DNA of 64,000 nt from Tetrapisispora phaffii CBS 4417 (taxonomy: Eukaryota; Ascomycota; Saccharomycetes; Saccharomycetales; Saccharomycetaceae): assembly GCF_000236905.1 (NCBI RefSeq), contig NC_016532.1:62001-126000 (forward strand), written 5' to 3'. Made by a program: the position numbers and the translations under genes. The notes under the pieces were generated by a model. That model was not told the DNA's origin, did not search any database, and worked only from the letters and a program-made list of their open reading frames with translations. Shown here piece by piece: positions 10,373-19,824 of this stretch. Each line of letters begins with the position of its first letter. The first letter of the stretch is position 1.

Positions 10373-12889
10373 ATGTCAAAGAGAAGAGGTGCTGCTAAAC
10401 CAAAGCCAAAGTCTGCTGCTTCTAAGCCTAAGGACAACAGCGGTCTTTTAGAGGCTTTAAAATTGTATGAATCTAAGAATTACAAGAAATCTTTAAAACT
10501 TTTGGAAGCCATTTTGAAGAAAGATAGTTCCTATGTTGACGCCTTAGCTTTAAAAGGTTTAGATTTATACTCTACTGGCGAGACCGAGGAAGCTAAATCT
10601 TATATCAACAATGCTATTAGCAAAATTAAAAGCTTTAAGGCCTCTCCAATCTGTTGTCATATTTTGGGTATCTATATGAGATCCACTAAGAACTATACTG
10701 ATTCCATTAGATGGTTCCAAGCTTCTTTGGATAATGGATCCACGAATCACCAAATTTATAGAGATTTATCCATTTTGCAATCTCAAATTGGTGATTTCAA
10801 AGCTGTTCTAGCTTCTAGAAAAAAGTATTGGGAAGCTTACATGGGTTACCGTGCTAATTGGACCAGTTTAGCCGTTGCACAATACATTAATGGTGAAAGA
10901 CAACAAGCCATCAATACTTTATCTCAATTTGAAAAGTTAGCTGCAGGTAAATTAAGTGAACCAGAACTCTACGAAAACAGTGAATGTATCATGTACAAGA
11001 ATGATATCATGTATACAGCAGCTGAATCAAATGTTGAAAAATTGAATAAGGTTTTAAAACATTTATGTGATAATGAAAAAGATATTTTCGACAAATATGC
11101 TGTTCTAGAAAGAAAAGCAAGTATTTTAATGAAAACTGGCGAATTCAAAGAAGCTTCAAAAGTTTACAGAGCTTTAATCAAGAGAAACCCTGACAATTTG
11201 AAATATTATAAGTTACTTGAAGTCACTTTGGGTATTTCTAATGACAAAGGTTTGAAATTAAAATTATACAAGAAATTGGCTACATTTTATCCAAAAGCTG
11301 AACCTCCAAAATATATCCCACTATCATTTATTGAAGATGAAAATTATCTAAGAGAAAGCTTAAATGAATATGTCACTGCTCAATTGAAACGTGGTGTTCC
11401 AGCTACTTTTTCGAATATTAAACCGTTATATAGACAAAGATCAGATATCATTCCCCGGTTATGCGAAGATATCGTCACTGAATTTTTGGGGACTTTGGAA
11501 GCATCATCTGATCCAAGTGCTGTCATCTGGACCAACTATTACCTTTCTCAACATTACTTGTTTGTAAGGAACTATCCAAAAGCTCAAGAATATATTGATA
11601 AGGCTATTGAACATACTCCAACTATGGTTGAATTGTACATCTTGAAGGGTCGTATTTTGAAGCATATGGGTATGTTATCTGAAGCAGCTGAGGCTCTAGA
11701 AGAAGGTAGGAAATTAGACTTACAGGATAGATTTATTAATTGTAAGACTGCCAAGTATTATTTAAGAGCAAACGATATCGAAAAAGCTGTAGAAGTTGTC
11801 TCTTTATTCACTAAAAATGATGATGCAGTCAATGGTGTCAAAGACTTACATTTAGTAGAAGCTTCTTGGTTTATCATTGAGCAAGCAGAAGCCTACAATA
11901 GGCTTCATGTTGATTCAAAGAAAAAACTAGAAGAATTGAGAACTTCATCAGCTGAAGTCACTGAGGAAGACGAAAATGCAGATTCTCAAAAGATTAAAGA
12001 ATTAGAATGGGATACCATGAAATTCCAAGGCTTATCTTTGAAAAGATATACTGCAATTAGTAAATTCTATCAACAATTTGAAGATGACCAATTAGATTTC
12101 CATTCTTATTGTTTGAGAAAGGGTACATCAAGGGCTTACTTAGAAATGTTGGATTGGGGTAAAAGCATCTACACTAAACCAATTTATGTTCGTGCCATGA
12201 AGGGTGCTTCACGTTTATACTTCGAATTAAATGACACTTTGAAAGAGAGAAATGATTCTGAGATTGTACCAAAGAAGAAAAGCAACACAAAGAACAAAAA
12301 GGACTCTTCGTTAAATAAACGTAAAGATCAAGAAAGAAAAATTGTTATGGCCTACCCAGCAGACAAAGATAATGATGAGTTTGGTGAAAAGTTATCAAAT
12401 TCAAAGAAACCATTGGACGATTTCTTAAATGTATTTTTCACCAAATACAACAACCAAGTTACCGATGTCGATAAAGATTATGTTTTAGCATTCCTTACTG
12501 AATACAAATTAGGCAAATTGGCATTATCAGCCGGTGCGATTACCAAGTACTCCAAAATCGTGGGACCAAACGCTAGTATCATTGGTGCTATGGCCATCAT
12601 CTTAGCTTTGGCCACGAGAGATGACCAACCATTTGAAGATATTGCCAAACAAGTTGCAAGAAAGGTATTAGAATCTGACTTCTCTTCCATTCCAATAAAC
12701 GAGGTGAACAGCCCAGATTTCAACTTTATCAAGTACTTTAAAGATAATTACAAATTAGATAACGTTAATGCTCTACTATTATTGGACTATTTCCAACTCA
12801 ACAAAGATGATATAAAACCGTTGATATTGAAGAGTATTGAAACTTTAGAACCATACAAGAAAATTTACATCTTAGAATACGAATTATAA
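10373..12889 (+). CDS. NAT1: NatA N-terminal acetyltransferase auxiliary subunit Nat1
   Basis: Large ribosome-anchoring subunit of the NatA complex, which with Ard1 and Nat5 acetylates nascent N-termini starting with Ser, Ala, Gly or Thr. The 838 residues (854 in S. cerevisiae) are almost entirely helical TPR-type repeats, for example around residues 25-130, 240-290 and 380-470. A Lys-rich segment (KKKSNTKNKKDSSLNKRKDQ) near 630-650 matches the conserved basic, ribosome-facing region of the family. The ATG at 10373 follows a Lys/Pro-rich start typical of the family. Flanked by RIB2 and RTG1 in the merged YDL/YOL order. Confidence 0.95.
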   Translation: MSKRRGAAKPKPKSAASKPKDNSGLLEALKLYESKNYKKSLKLLEAILKKDSSYVDALALKGLDLYSTGETEEAKSYINNAISKIKSFKASPICCHILGIYMRSTKNYTDSIRWFQASLDNGSTNHQIYRDLSILQSQIGDFKAVLASRKKYWEAYMGYRANWTSLAVAQYINGERQQAINTLSQFEKLAAGKLSEPELYENSECIMYKNDIMYTAAESNVEKLNKVLKHLCDNEKDIFDKYAVLERKASILMKTGEFKEASKVYRALIKRNPDNLKYYKLLEVTLGISNDKGLKLKLYKKLATFYPKAEPPKYIPLSFIEDENYLRESLNEYVTAQLKRGVPATFSNIKPLYRQRSDIIPRLCEDIVTEFLGTLEASSDPSAVIWTNYYLSQHYLFVRNYPKAQEYIDKAIEHTPTMVELYILKGRILKHMGMLSEAAEALEEGRKLDLQDRFINCKTAKYYLRANDIEKAVEVVSLFTKNDDAVNGVKDLHLVEASWFIIEQAEAYNRLHVDSKKKLEELRTSSAEVTEEDENADSQKIKELEWDTMKFQGLSLKRYTAISKFYQQFEDDQLDFHSYCLRKGTSRAYLEMLDWGKSIYTKPIYVRAMKGASRLYFELNDTLKERNDSEIVPKKKSNTKNKKDSSLNKRKDQERKIVMAYPADKDNDEFGEKLSNSKKPLDDFLNVFFTKYNNQVTDVDKDYVLAFLTEYKLGKLALSAGAITKYSKIVGPNASIIGAMAIILALATRDDQPFEDIAKQVARKVLESDFSSIPINEVNSPDFNFIKYFKDNYKLDNVNALLLLDYFQLNKDDIKPLILKSIETLEPYKKIYILEYEL

Positions 12890-13379
12890 GTCGCTGAGTC
12901 TATTCGGTAGCTTTATATGTATACCTAGAGAGAACAATCTGAAAACCCCATGTAGACGTATGTAGTTTATACAAATATGTGTAGTACCACTAACTCATAA
13001 TTACTACATTTTATGAAACAATATTTACTGTTTTATTATAAAATACTTAAACCAGTTTGGTGAGATTAGTAGTGTTACTGAAATTTCCAAAGCTTAAAAT
13101 TTCAGGAAAAAGCTAGTTTCTTACTGAAATCAATAATGAAAACTCAAAATCCTTTACTGAAAGATATAACAGTGGTAGCTAAGGTATTTATGTATTGCCA
13201 TCTTTGTGAAGTGATACTTATAGTATGCAGACTGCGATATTGTTTAACTTTATAGACTGAATAATCCAAGAACGAGAACAAGTAGTGCGATTGCACATCA
13301 GCAAATTAGGATAGAACCTTAGCCCACAATTTCGAAACAAGAGAAAAATATTTTTACACCATAATCTTTATTGACAGCC
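12890..13379. other. intergenic region NAT1-RTG1
   Basis: NAT1 3' flank and RTG1 promoter. It contains an inverted repeat with 9-base arms (CTGAAATTT at 13078-13086 and its complement at 13097-13105, 10-base loop) about 190 bases past the NAT1 stop, a length expected by chance in a window this size. No RNA gene was seen. Confidence 0.45.
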
Positions 13380-13943
13380 ATGACATCTGTTCCAGATAGT
13401 GTAGAGTCATTTAGCGAGACGGCTAACTCCAGCCAGCCTGCTAATGTTACAATTGAACGGTTACGTCGTGACAATATGAATGAAAAGATCCAAGAGATTT
13501 TGAATTTAATCCCAACAGAGTTTTTTGAAGAACATCTGAGAGCAAAATCAGCTTCTGCCAATACTTTAGAAGCGAATTCTTTGAATGACCAAATAAAAGC
13601 TAGCGGTACCAAAGATGGGAAACCCAACAAGGGCCAGATCTTGACTCAAGCAGTTGAATACATCATCCACTTACAGAATGAAATCGATGCCAACAACAGA
13701 GAAGAAGTAGACATGCTTGCTCAGTTACAGGAGTTGAGCAAACAGAAAGGAGTGATTGTCAATGATGTGAACCTGGAAAATACAATTGCAGAAGAAATGC
13801 TTGCTAAAATTGGCGTTGGTCCATTAAGTGCACAAAACGAAGAGAATAAAACCGACTTGAATGCACGAAAAGAAACCTCCAACAACCAACAAACTCAGAA
13901 ACTAGAGTACGGAGGCTATTCAGAGTATGGAAATGGATTATAA
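13380..13943 (+). CDS. RTG1: bHLH retrograde-response transcription factor Rtg1
   Basis: Basic helix-loop-helix factor that pairs with Rtg3 to induce CIT2, DLD3 and other genes when mitochondria fail. The first true ATG is at 13380, giving 187 residues (177 in S. cerevisiae); the frame is open nine bases further but only from a TTG. The basic segment is ERLRRDNMNEKIQ, helix 1 ends at LIPTEFF, a long loop follows, and helix 2 is KPNKGQILTQAVEYIIHLQNE. The C-terminus EYGGYSEYGNGL keeps the family's distinctive ending. It lies between NAT1 and SIR2/HST1 as expected. Confidence 0.95.
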   Translation: MTSVPDSVESFSETANSSQPANVTIERLRRDNMNEKIQEILNLIPTEFFEEHLRAKSASANTLEANSLNDQIKASGTKDGKPNKGQILTQAVEYIIHLQNEIDANNREEVDMLAQLQELSKQKGVIVNDVNLENTIAEEMLAKIGVGPLSAQNEENKTDLNARKETSNNQQTQKLEYGGYSEYGNGL

Positions 13944-14583
13944 CATACTGCCCACTACCATTATCAAACTTTCCATAACCAACTATACATATATTCAAAA
14001 CCAAGAGGAAACAAGTTAAAAAAAAATTAAGGGAACAGTAAAATCAATGGCATATAGTCTCTTACATCAAACTCCAGCAAGAAATTAACACCACATGCCA
14101 TTCAACTTAACCTGCAGATAACATACAATGACTATATAGAAGCTGAAATAAATACTTTCAAGAACGACCAACCATATCTTAATATATATACAGCTCATCT
14201 CATCCCATCTCTGTCTTGTAATGTGTTGGGTTCTGGTCCTCTTCACGTGACACGCTTTAAATTTTTTTTTCAACATTGGCTGTGACATGAAAAGTCATAA
14301 CTAACTTAACTGTCCAATATAAATAAATAAAACAATAAATAAGTTAATATATATTATAAGTAAATGTTAAATAGAGCAGTTTCTGAGTGCTCTGAGGGGT
14401 GAATTTTGGTAGTTATTATTATTCGAATCATTTGTTTCTTTATTTTAGAATTTGGGCTCGTTGGGGGGAATTTTTTGTACGTTTTGAGACCAAAGAAGAA
14501 CACGAGAAAAAACCTATCAATTAAATTTCCATATCGACTTCATTCGAACAATAAGCTAAAATACTCAGGGTTCATAAGAAATA
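13944..14583. other. intergenic region RTG1-SIR2/HST1 with an E-box
   Basis: 640 bases. TCACGTGA at 14243-14250 is a palindromic E-box suited to Cbf1 or another bHLH factor, about 335 bases upstream of the sirtuin gene. AGGGG, a stress-response core, occurs near 14395. No RNA gene was seen. Confidence 0.5.
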
Positions 14584-16269
14584 ATGACAGAAGGTGAGCA
14601 ATTGATTATGAATGGAAAGAGAAGTGCTTCTACAGACATTGATAATTTCCCTTTAAGTTCGTTGCAACGGTCGTCACAATCACAAGCGCAAACACAATCA
14701 CATTCAGAATCAGAATCACAACAGCCTATAAAGAAATTGAAGACCGAAGATATTGAAGAAACCCAGGTTAGTGTGAACCACGGCAATGACGAGACAATCG
14801 ACACTTGTAAACGGTTTCGTGACGTTTTGAAGCCAATTATGCCTATTCTTCCAATCAAAATCTATCAGGATCAATTGACAAAGAAGTATATCTTACCAAA
14901 ATTTGAAAGAGGTGACATGTTAAATGCAAGGCTGTTTCTTAAGTTTTATGGCCTGCGAAAGTTTCTCGACTCATATCTACCAGAACAGTTGAACACGCTA
15001 TATTTGTACCATATAATAAAACTGTTGGGTTTCGAGATCAACGATTCTTTCTTATTGACCTCCATATATAAGGTCATTGAGACAGATAATTCGAAAATAG
15101 AGCAGTTTTTCGAAGAAAATAAAGGTAAACTAGATGAAAATTATGAAAGATTATTAAGAAATATTGCAGATAATGAATCCGGAGACCCACTAGGTAAAAA
15201 ACATGCTGTTCGTTTAGTCAAGGACTTACAAAAAGCTGTTAATAAAATTCTTTGTACGAGAATAAGGTTATCTAATTTTTCATCTCCAATGGATTTTGTC
15301 AATAGATTAAAAGAAGCCAAAAATATTCTAGTATTGACAGGCGCAGGTGTTTCTACATCTCTGGGGATCCCTGATTTCAGATCATCAGAAGGTTTTTACT
15401 CCAAAATCAAATATTTAGGTTTAGATGATCCTCAAGATGTATTCAATTTTGATATATTCATGCAAGACCCATCGGTATTCTATAATATCGCTCACTTGGT
15501 ATTGCCTCCAGATAATATTTGTTCTCCATTACATAGTTTCATTAAAATGTTACAAGACAAAGGAAAATTGTTGAGAAGTTACACCCAGAACATCGATAAT
15601 CTAGAATCATATGCTGGCATTAAACCTGAAAAGTTAGTGCAATGCCATGGTTCTTTTGCTACGGCATCATGTGTCACCTGTCATTGGCAGTTGCCAGGTG
15701 AAAAGATTTTTAATAGTATTAGAAAAATGGAACTACCACTATGTCCATATTGCTACCCAAAGAGAAAAGAATATTTCCCAACTGAAGTTGTCACAGAAAC
15801 TGATAGTTCGGAAAAGATATTTAGTATTCCAAGCCAATTCGATTCAGATATGGGTCGTTTCAGTACTTTCAGTTACGTACAAAAATCTTGCGGTGTTTTA
15901 AAACCTGATATAACTTTTTTCGGTGAAGCATTGCCATCGAAATTCCACAAGACAATTCGAAAAGATATTTTGGAATGTGATTTACTGATATGTATCGGTA
16001 CTAGTTTGAAAGTCGCTCCCGTTTCAGAAATTGTTAACATGCTTCCTGCACACGTTCCACAAGTTTTAATAAATAAAGATCCAGTTAAACATGCAGAATT
16101 TGATATATCATTTTTAGGATTATGTGATGACGTTGTAGCCTACATAACTGAACTTTGTGGATGGGATATACCGCATAAATCATGGCCTACATTGAAAAAT
16201 ACTAAATTCAATTGTATCGAAAATGATAAAGGTGTTTATGCGATTGCCCCAGAGGAAACTCCTAAATAA
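14584..16269 (+). CDS. SIR2: NAD-dependent histone deacetylase, Sir2/Hst1 ancestor type
   Basis: Sirtuin that deacetylates histones and other proteins using NAD. Residues 1-75 are Ser/Gln-rich and variable; 90-215 match the Sir2 N-terminal helical domain (ARLFLKFYGLRKFLDSYLPE). The catalytic core shows GAGVSTSLGIPDFRSSEGFY near 253, TQNIDNLE near 335, catalytic His in CHGSF near 354, zinc cysteines in CVTC and CPYC, FFGEALP and GTSLKVAPV. Length is 561 (S. cerevisiae Sir2 562, Hst1 503). An insert of about 25 residues lies between the zinc module and the GVLKPD strand. In a pre-duplication genome this gene precedes the SIR2/HST1 split and probably serves both Sir- and Sum1-type silencing, so the symbol is a choice of convenience. 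Confidence 0.93.
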   Translation: MTEGEQLIMNGKRSASTDIDNFPLSSLQRSSQSQAQTQSHSESESQQPIKKLKTEDIEETQVSVNHGNDETIDTCKRFRDVLKPIMPILPIKIYQDQLTKKYILPKFERGDMLNARLFLKFYGLRKFLDSYLPEQLNTLYLYHIIKLLGFEINDSFLLTSIYKVIETDNSKIEQFFEENKGKLDENYERLLRNIADNESGDPLGKKHAVRLVKDLQKAVNKILCTRIRLSNFSSPMDFVNRLKEAKNILVLTGAGVSTSLGIPDFRSSEGFYSKIKYLGLDDPQDVFNFDIFMQDPSVFYNIAHLVLPPDNICSPLHSFIKMLQDKGKLLRSYTQNIDNLESYAGIKPEKLVQCHGSFATASCVTCHWQLPGEKIFNSIRKMELPLCPYCYPKRKEYFPTEVVTETDSSEKIFSIPSQFDSDMGRFSTFSYVQKSCGVLKPDITFFGEALPSKFHKTIRKDILECDLLICIGTSLKVAPVSEIVNMLPAHVPQVLINKDPVKHAEFDISFLGLCDDVVAYITELCGWDIPHKSWPTLKNTKFNCIENDKGVYAIAPEETPK

Positions 16270-16577
16270 ATATGTCAAAATTCAAAATCTACAAATGAAT
16301 GATTTAATAATTTAAATATGTATAGATACTTTGTTAGATATATGTATGCAGAGTTTGTATCTATATAACTTTAAAACAATTTTTATTGCATATTATATCA
16401 ATTTTGGAAAAAAAACCGAACTCATCGATTAAAACTTCAAATCTGTTAAATTTCAACTATATCACAACTGATAGTTAAACAATTTGAAAGTTATATAAAA
16501 TAGTTTAAGATCAAAGGTGGCAACTGAGTATTTTATAGATTTCTATAATAGGACAAACGGTGATATAAGTGATAACC
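16270..16577. other. intergenic region SIR2/HST1-PRP11
   Basis: About 300 very AT-rich bases; no motif beyond generic TATA-like stretches. Confidence 0.45.
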
Positions 16578-17474
16578 ATGGATTACCAAAATAGAGCAGG
16601 TTCTAAAAAAGGTGCTGGTGGGATTGCTTCAGAATCTCATTCCAATTTACAAAGGCGAAAGAAGGTTGAAGAGTTATTGAGAGAGGGAGAACAGGTTCCA
16701 TATACCTTCCAAGATGAAGGTATAAGTAATAACAATGTAGCATCTAATAGTTTAGCTAGGAAAGATCCCTATATATACAAGAACCACTCGGGTAAATTAG
16801 TGTGCAAATTATGTAATACTATGCATATGTCATGGACAAGTGTAGAGCGTCATTTAAAAGGTAAGAAGCATGGGCTTAGTGTATTAAGGCGTGAGAATAT
16901 GGTTGATAAACACAAATCTAATATGAATAAATCGAATCGCAACGGTGAAGATTTAATGTTGCAACAGTTTCAAAAAGCTGTTGAAAAGAGAAGACAAGCT
17001 ATCATATCGAATGGTATTGAACCTTTATGTAAAATTAGTAAAATAAAAGATGAGGAGTCTGGACTCCCTGGGATATCAATTCAAGTAGATTACAATACAA
17101 GAGGTGAGACTAATGGTTCTGATTTGAAAGTGGGAAAAGATTTAGAATATTTGAAACCATTTATTAAAATTGTCAACGGTATTGAGCTAGCAAAAGATAG
17201 TGGCACTGAGAATAATGATAAAAATAATAAAAAAAATGACAATGGTATAAATAATAATGCTACTACTGTTACAAAAGATGAGGATATAAATGATGAATAT
17301 TTAGTTATAGCTTATGAACCATTTGAGAATATTGGAATAACGTTACCTCCAAAAGAAATTATACTTGATGCATCATCAGGAGATGAATTGAAGTCATTAG
17401 AAGAGCTTAATCAAAGATGCACATATTGGGATTCTGATTCTAAATATTTTTATGTTCAATTTTTCTTTAAATAG
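16578..17474 (+). CDS. PRP11: SF3a splicing factor subunit Prp11
   Basis: Subunit of the SF3a complex of the U2 snRNP, required for prespliceosome assembly. The first ATG is at 16578 (298 residues; 266 in S. cerevisiae); the frame extends three codons upstream but only to a GTG. The N-terminus GSKKGAGGIASESHSNLQRRK is diagnostic. A U1-type C2H2 zinc finger, LVCKLCNTMHMSWTSVERH...H, starts near residue 73. The C-terminal block LVIAYEPFENIGITLPP is conserved, and the extra length is an Asn/Asp/Lys-rich linker near 215-235. It converges with NUF2, with 62 bases between the stop codons. Confidence 0.96.
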   Translation: MDYQNRAGSKKGAGGIASESHSNLQRRKKVEELLREGEQVPYTFQDEGISNNNVASNSLARKDPYIYKNHSGKLVCKLCNTMHMSWTSVERHLKGKKHGLSVLRRENMVDKHKSNMNKSNRNGEDLMLQQFQKAVEKRRQAIISNGIEPLCKISKIKDEESGLPGISIQVDYNTRGETNGSDLKVGKDLEYLKPFIKIVNGIELAKDSGTENNDKNNKKNDNGINNNATTVTKDEDINDEYLVIAYEPFENIGITLPPKEIILDASSGDELKSLEELNQRCTYWDSDSKYFYVQFFFK

Positions 17475-17536
17475 ATGAGAAAAAAGCTGTGCTTTTAATG
17501 TTGTTAATGTACGCATGCGCATTTATTGTATTTTAA

Positions 17537-18919
17537 TTAAATCTGCATTTTGTTTAACATTTTTTCCATATAGTTATTTATATGAGTTACCAGTAATGAA
17601 TATTGATTTTCAATTTCATTAATTTCAATCTTATAATTATTTTGCATTTCTTCAATTTCCAATTCAATATTTTTTAATTCTATATTGATTAAATTCTCTT
17701 GAATATTTTTTTCACCTTCTTTAAATTCTTTTAAAGTTTCTTCATTATATTTTCTCTTTAAATTAGTTATGGTCGAATCATTCTCTAAAGTTTCTCTATC
17801 GTGTTGCTTCTTTAAATCTAATAATTTTTCATTTTGTGCTTCTAATTGATTATTTAATAACTTCAATTTATAACTAATATTTGACTTTAATAGCACTTCT
17901 AATTTTTCGTTTCTTAACTTCAATTGTTTTTGGAAATTTAAAAGATCTTGCTCATCTCTATTTTTTTGTTCTAAATCGGTGGATAATAGTCGTATTATAT
18001 CGTAGAGCTCTTCGATTATATGTTGCAAACTAGTCACTGCAACTTTGACATTATTTTGTTTTTCTTGTAATGAAATTAATTTTTCATCGTAAATTTTTAT
18101 TTGAGATTTAACATCATCAATCTTTCTGTTTATATCAACTATGTTTGCATTTGTGAATTTCTCTAGTTTTTTCTTTTCCGATTCCAATTCTATATACTTA
18201 AAATTAACTGACTCTAAACCTGTGAAAAGATCATTTTTAGTTCTCTTATAATTATCGTAATTATTCTTCAATTGTTCTTGAACAGCAGTCAATTTTTTCA
18301 GTTCAATTTCTAAAGCTGCATTTTCACTATCTAACCTTTTCAATTCCTCTTCATTATTAATCGAGTCAACAAATGGTGAAACGTTATCAAGTTCATTCGA
18401 TGGATGTGATTTTATCACGTATTGGTTTTTGATATTTTGCAAATAGTTAAACTTGTGAAAAGTAGAGGTCAATTCATCTAGCAAGACACCAGATTTTTCA
18501 ATAATATCTGTGCAATCTTCCATTTTCTCAACACGAAATCTAGCAAAATTAACCACAGCACTTAGTAACCTTTGCACTCTTAAATGATCAGGTTTGTATA
18601 GATCCATGATATTGAAATCCGTTACTCCAATATTTAAAAAAAACTTGAAACAGATCTTATTCAAAACCAATACATTTAAAACATTATGTTCATCATTATT
18701 GTCATTAGTAACTGATTCTTTATTAGCATTTACACCTAAAGTAAGCAGATGATCTGCTGAAAGACCCATATAACTTTCAATAATTTGCTTGTATAGAGTG
18801 ATAATATACTCGGAAGTGGGTCTGCGAATGTTAACTTCATTAGCCATTGCAAAATCACATTTATGCAAAGTTAAAACGATCTCAGGAATATCCAGAATTG
18901 GGAATGTATATCTACTCAT
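17537..18919 (-). CDS. NUF2: Ndc80 kinetochore complex subunit Nuf2
   Basis: Component of the Ndc80 complex that joins kinetochores to spindle microtubules. The N-terminal calponin-homology-like head (about 1-150) begins MSRYTFPILDIPEIV and contains RRPTSEYIITLYKQIIESYMG, close to S. cerevisiae. From about residue 185 to the end there are heptad-rich coiled coils dense in Lys, Glu, Leu and Asn. Length 460 (451 in S. cerevisiae). It keeps the opposite orientation to its neighbours, as YOL069W does. Confidence 0.96.
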   Translation of the reverse strand: MSRYTFPILDIPEIVLTLHKCDFAMANEVNIRRPTSEYIITLYKQIIESYMGLSADHLLTLGVNANKESVTNDNNDEHNVLNVLVLNKICFKFFLNIGVTDFNIMDLYKPDHLRVQRLLSAVVNFARFRVEKMEDCTDIIEKSGVLLDELTSTFHKFNYLQNIKNQYVIKSHPSNELDNVSPFVDSINNEEELKRLDSENAALEIELKKLTAVQEQLKNNYDNYKRTKNDLFTGLESVNFKYIELESEKKKLEKFTNANIVDINRKIDDVKSQIKIYDEKLISLQEKQNNVKVAVTSLQHIIEELYDIIRLLSTDLEQKNRDEQDLLNFQKQLKLRNEKLEVLLKSNISYKLKLLNNQLEAQNEKLLDLKKQHDRETLENDSTITNLKRKYNEETLKEFKEGEKNIQENLINIELKNIELEIEEMQNNYKIEINEIENQYSLLVTHINNYMEKMLNKMQI

Positions 18920-19824
18920 AATTTTAGTGCCTTGCAGCTAAGGGGGGTAGAACCAACCAAAAAAACACACACAGAAAATATAAAACAGTGTACCTCTGAT
19001 GGGAGACCTCAATTGCACTGCTTGATCAAGTTAGCTGTACATTTTACTTGAATTAGTCTTTAAATCTGTATTATTAAAGCTTTGTTTACTGGTAAACCTT
19101 TGTTCACAAATTCATTTCGTGTCATAAATTTATGCCGCACGTGACATATAATGCGACCTTGCAGCTTAGAGGCAGAGGTGGTGGTGGTGGATGCGTTTGC
19201 TCGTTGCAAGAGACGATGGAGACCATCCATCGAGATATAAAGGACGCTATAGGTATCTAGATGGCCACAGTGATTGGACCACCACGTTCAAAAACACTGA
19301 TTACGTACTGGGGTCAGCGAGCAAGCTACTTCGAGAGTCGTCAATTCCTCGAGAACTCAATGTCATCGTTGACATACCAATCTTGCTGCGTATTGCAAAC
19401 GGTATGGGCTGGTAATCGAAGACAGAACTGCCATATATGCACCAAACGGACCTGCTTTGCATTGTTAGACCGATAAAGAACCTACCTTTGCTATGCTTTT
19501 CGAGAGACACTGCTTAAGGTTTTGGTCAAATGTTTACCTTCTTTCCCGATTGGGAAACATCTTGAATTCTCGAGATGCCCATGACTGAAACTTTTCAGTT
19601 GTATTTCCTTTCGTTACAAGCATTCTGTAAACCATTAACGCTTCCTGGACACGTTGATGCTTGGCCAGGTACTTATATCAACAGACTCACAACTCCTTTA
19701 AGAGCATCCGTGTCTCCTTCGTGTTTGTGGACCATAAGGGAGCCTGGAAGACTATTGCGAATAGCTACTAATCATATAGATTGGAGGTGAGAAAACTGAG
19801 AGGCATTATAGAGATTAAGAGAGT
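18920..19824. promoter_or_regulatory. divergent intergenic region NUF2/NBA1
   Basis: 905 bases with no recognised gene. CACGTG lies at 19138-19143. A near-repeat of CCTTGCAGCTAAG occurs at 18930-18942 and 19157-19169. From about 19150 to 19800 the sequence is clearly less AT-rich than other gaps and carries several short frames (for example 19191-19415 and 19575-19790), none of which I recognise. It could be regulatory, a non-coding transcript or a decayed gene. Confidence 0.4.

Noticed and set aside
13078..13105. Inverted repeat after NAT1 as part of the palindrome set
   Set aside because: Nine-base arms with a ten-base loop are expected by chance several times in 64 kb.
18920..19143. Possible point centromere because of CACGTG beside AT-rich DNA
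   Set aside because: No CDEIII-like TTTCCGAA core and no 80-base strongly AT-rich element of the right spacing.
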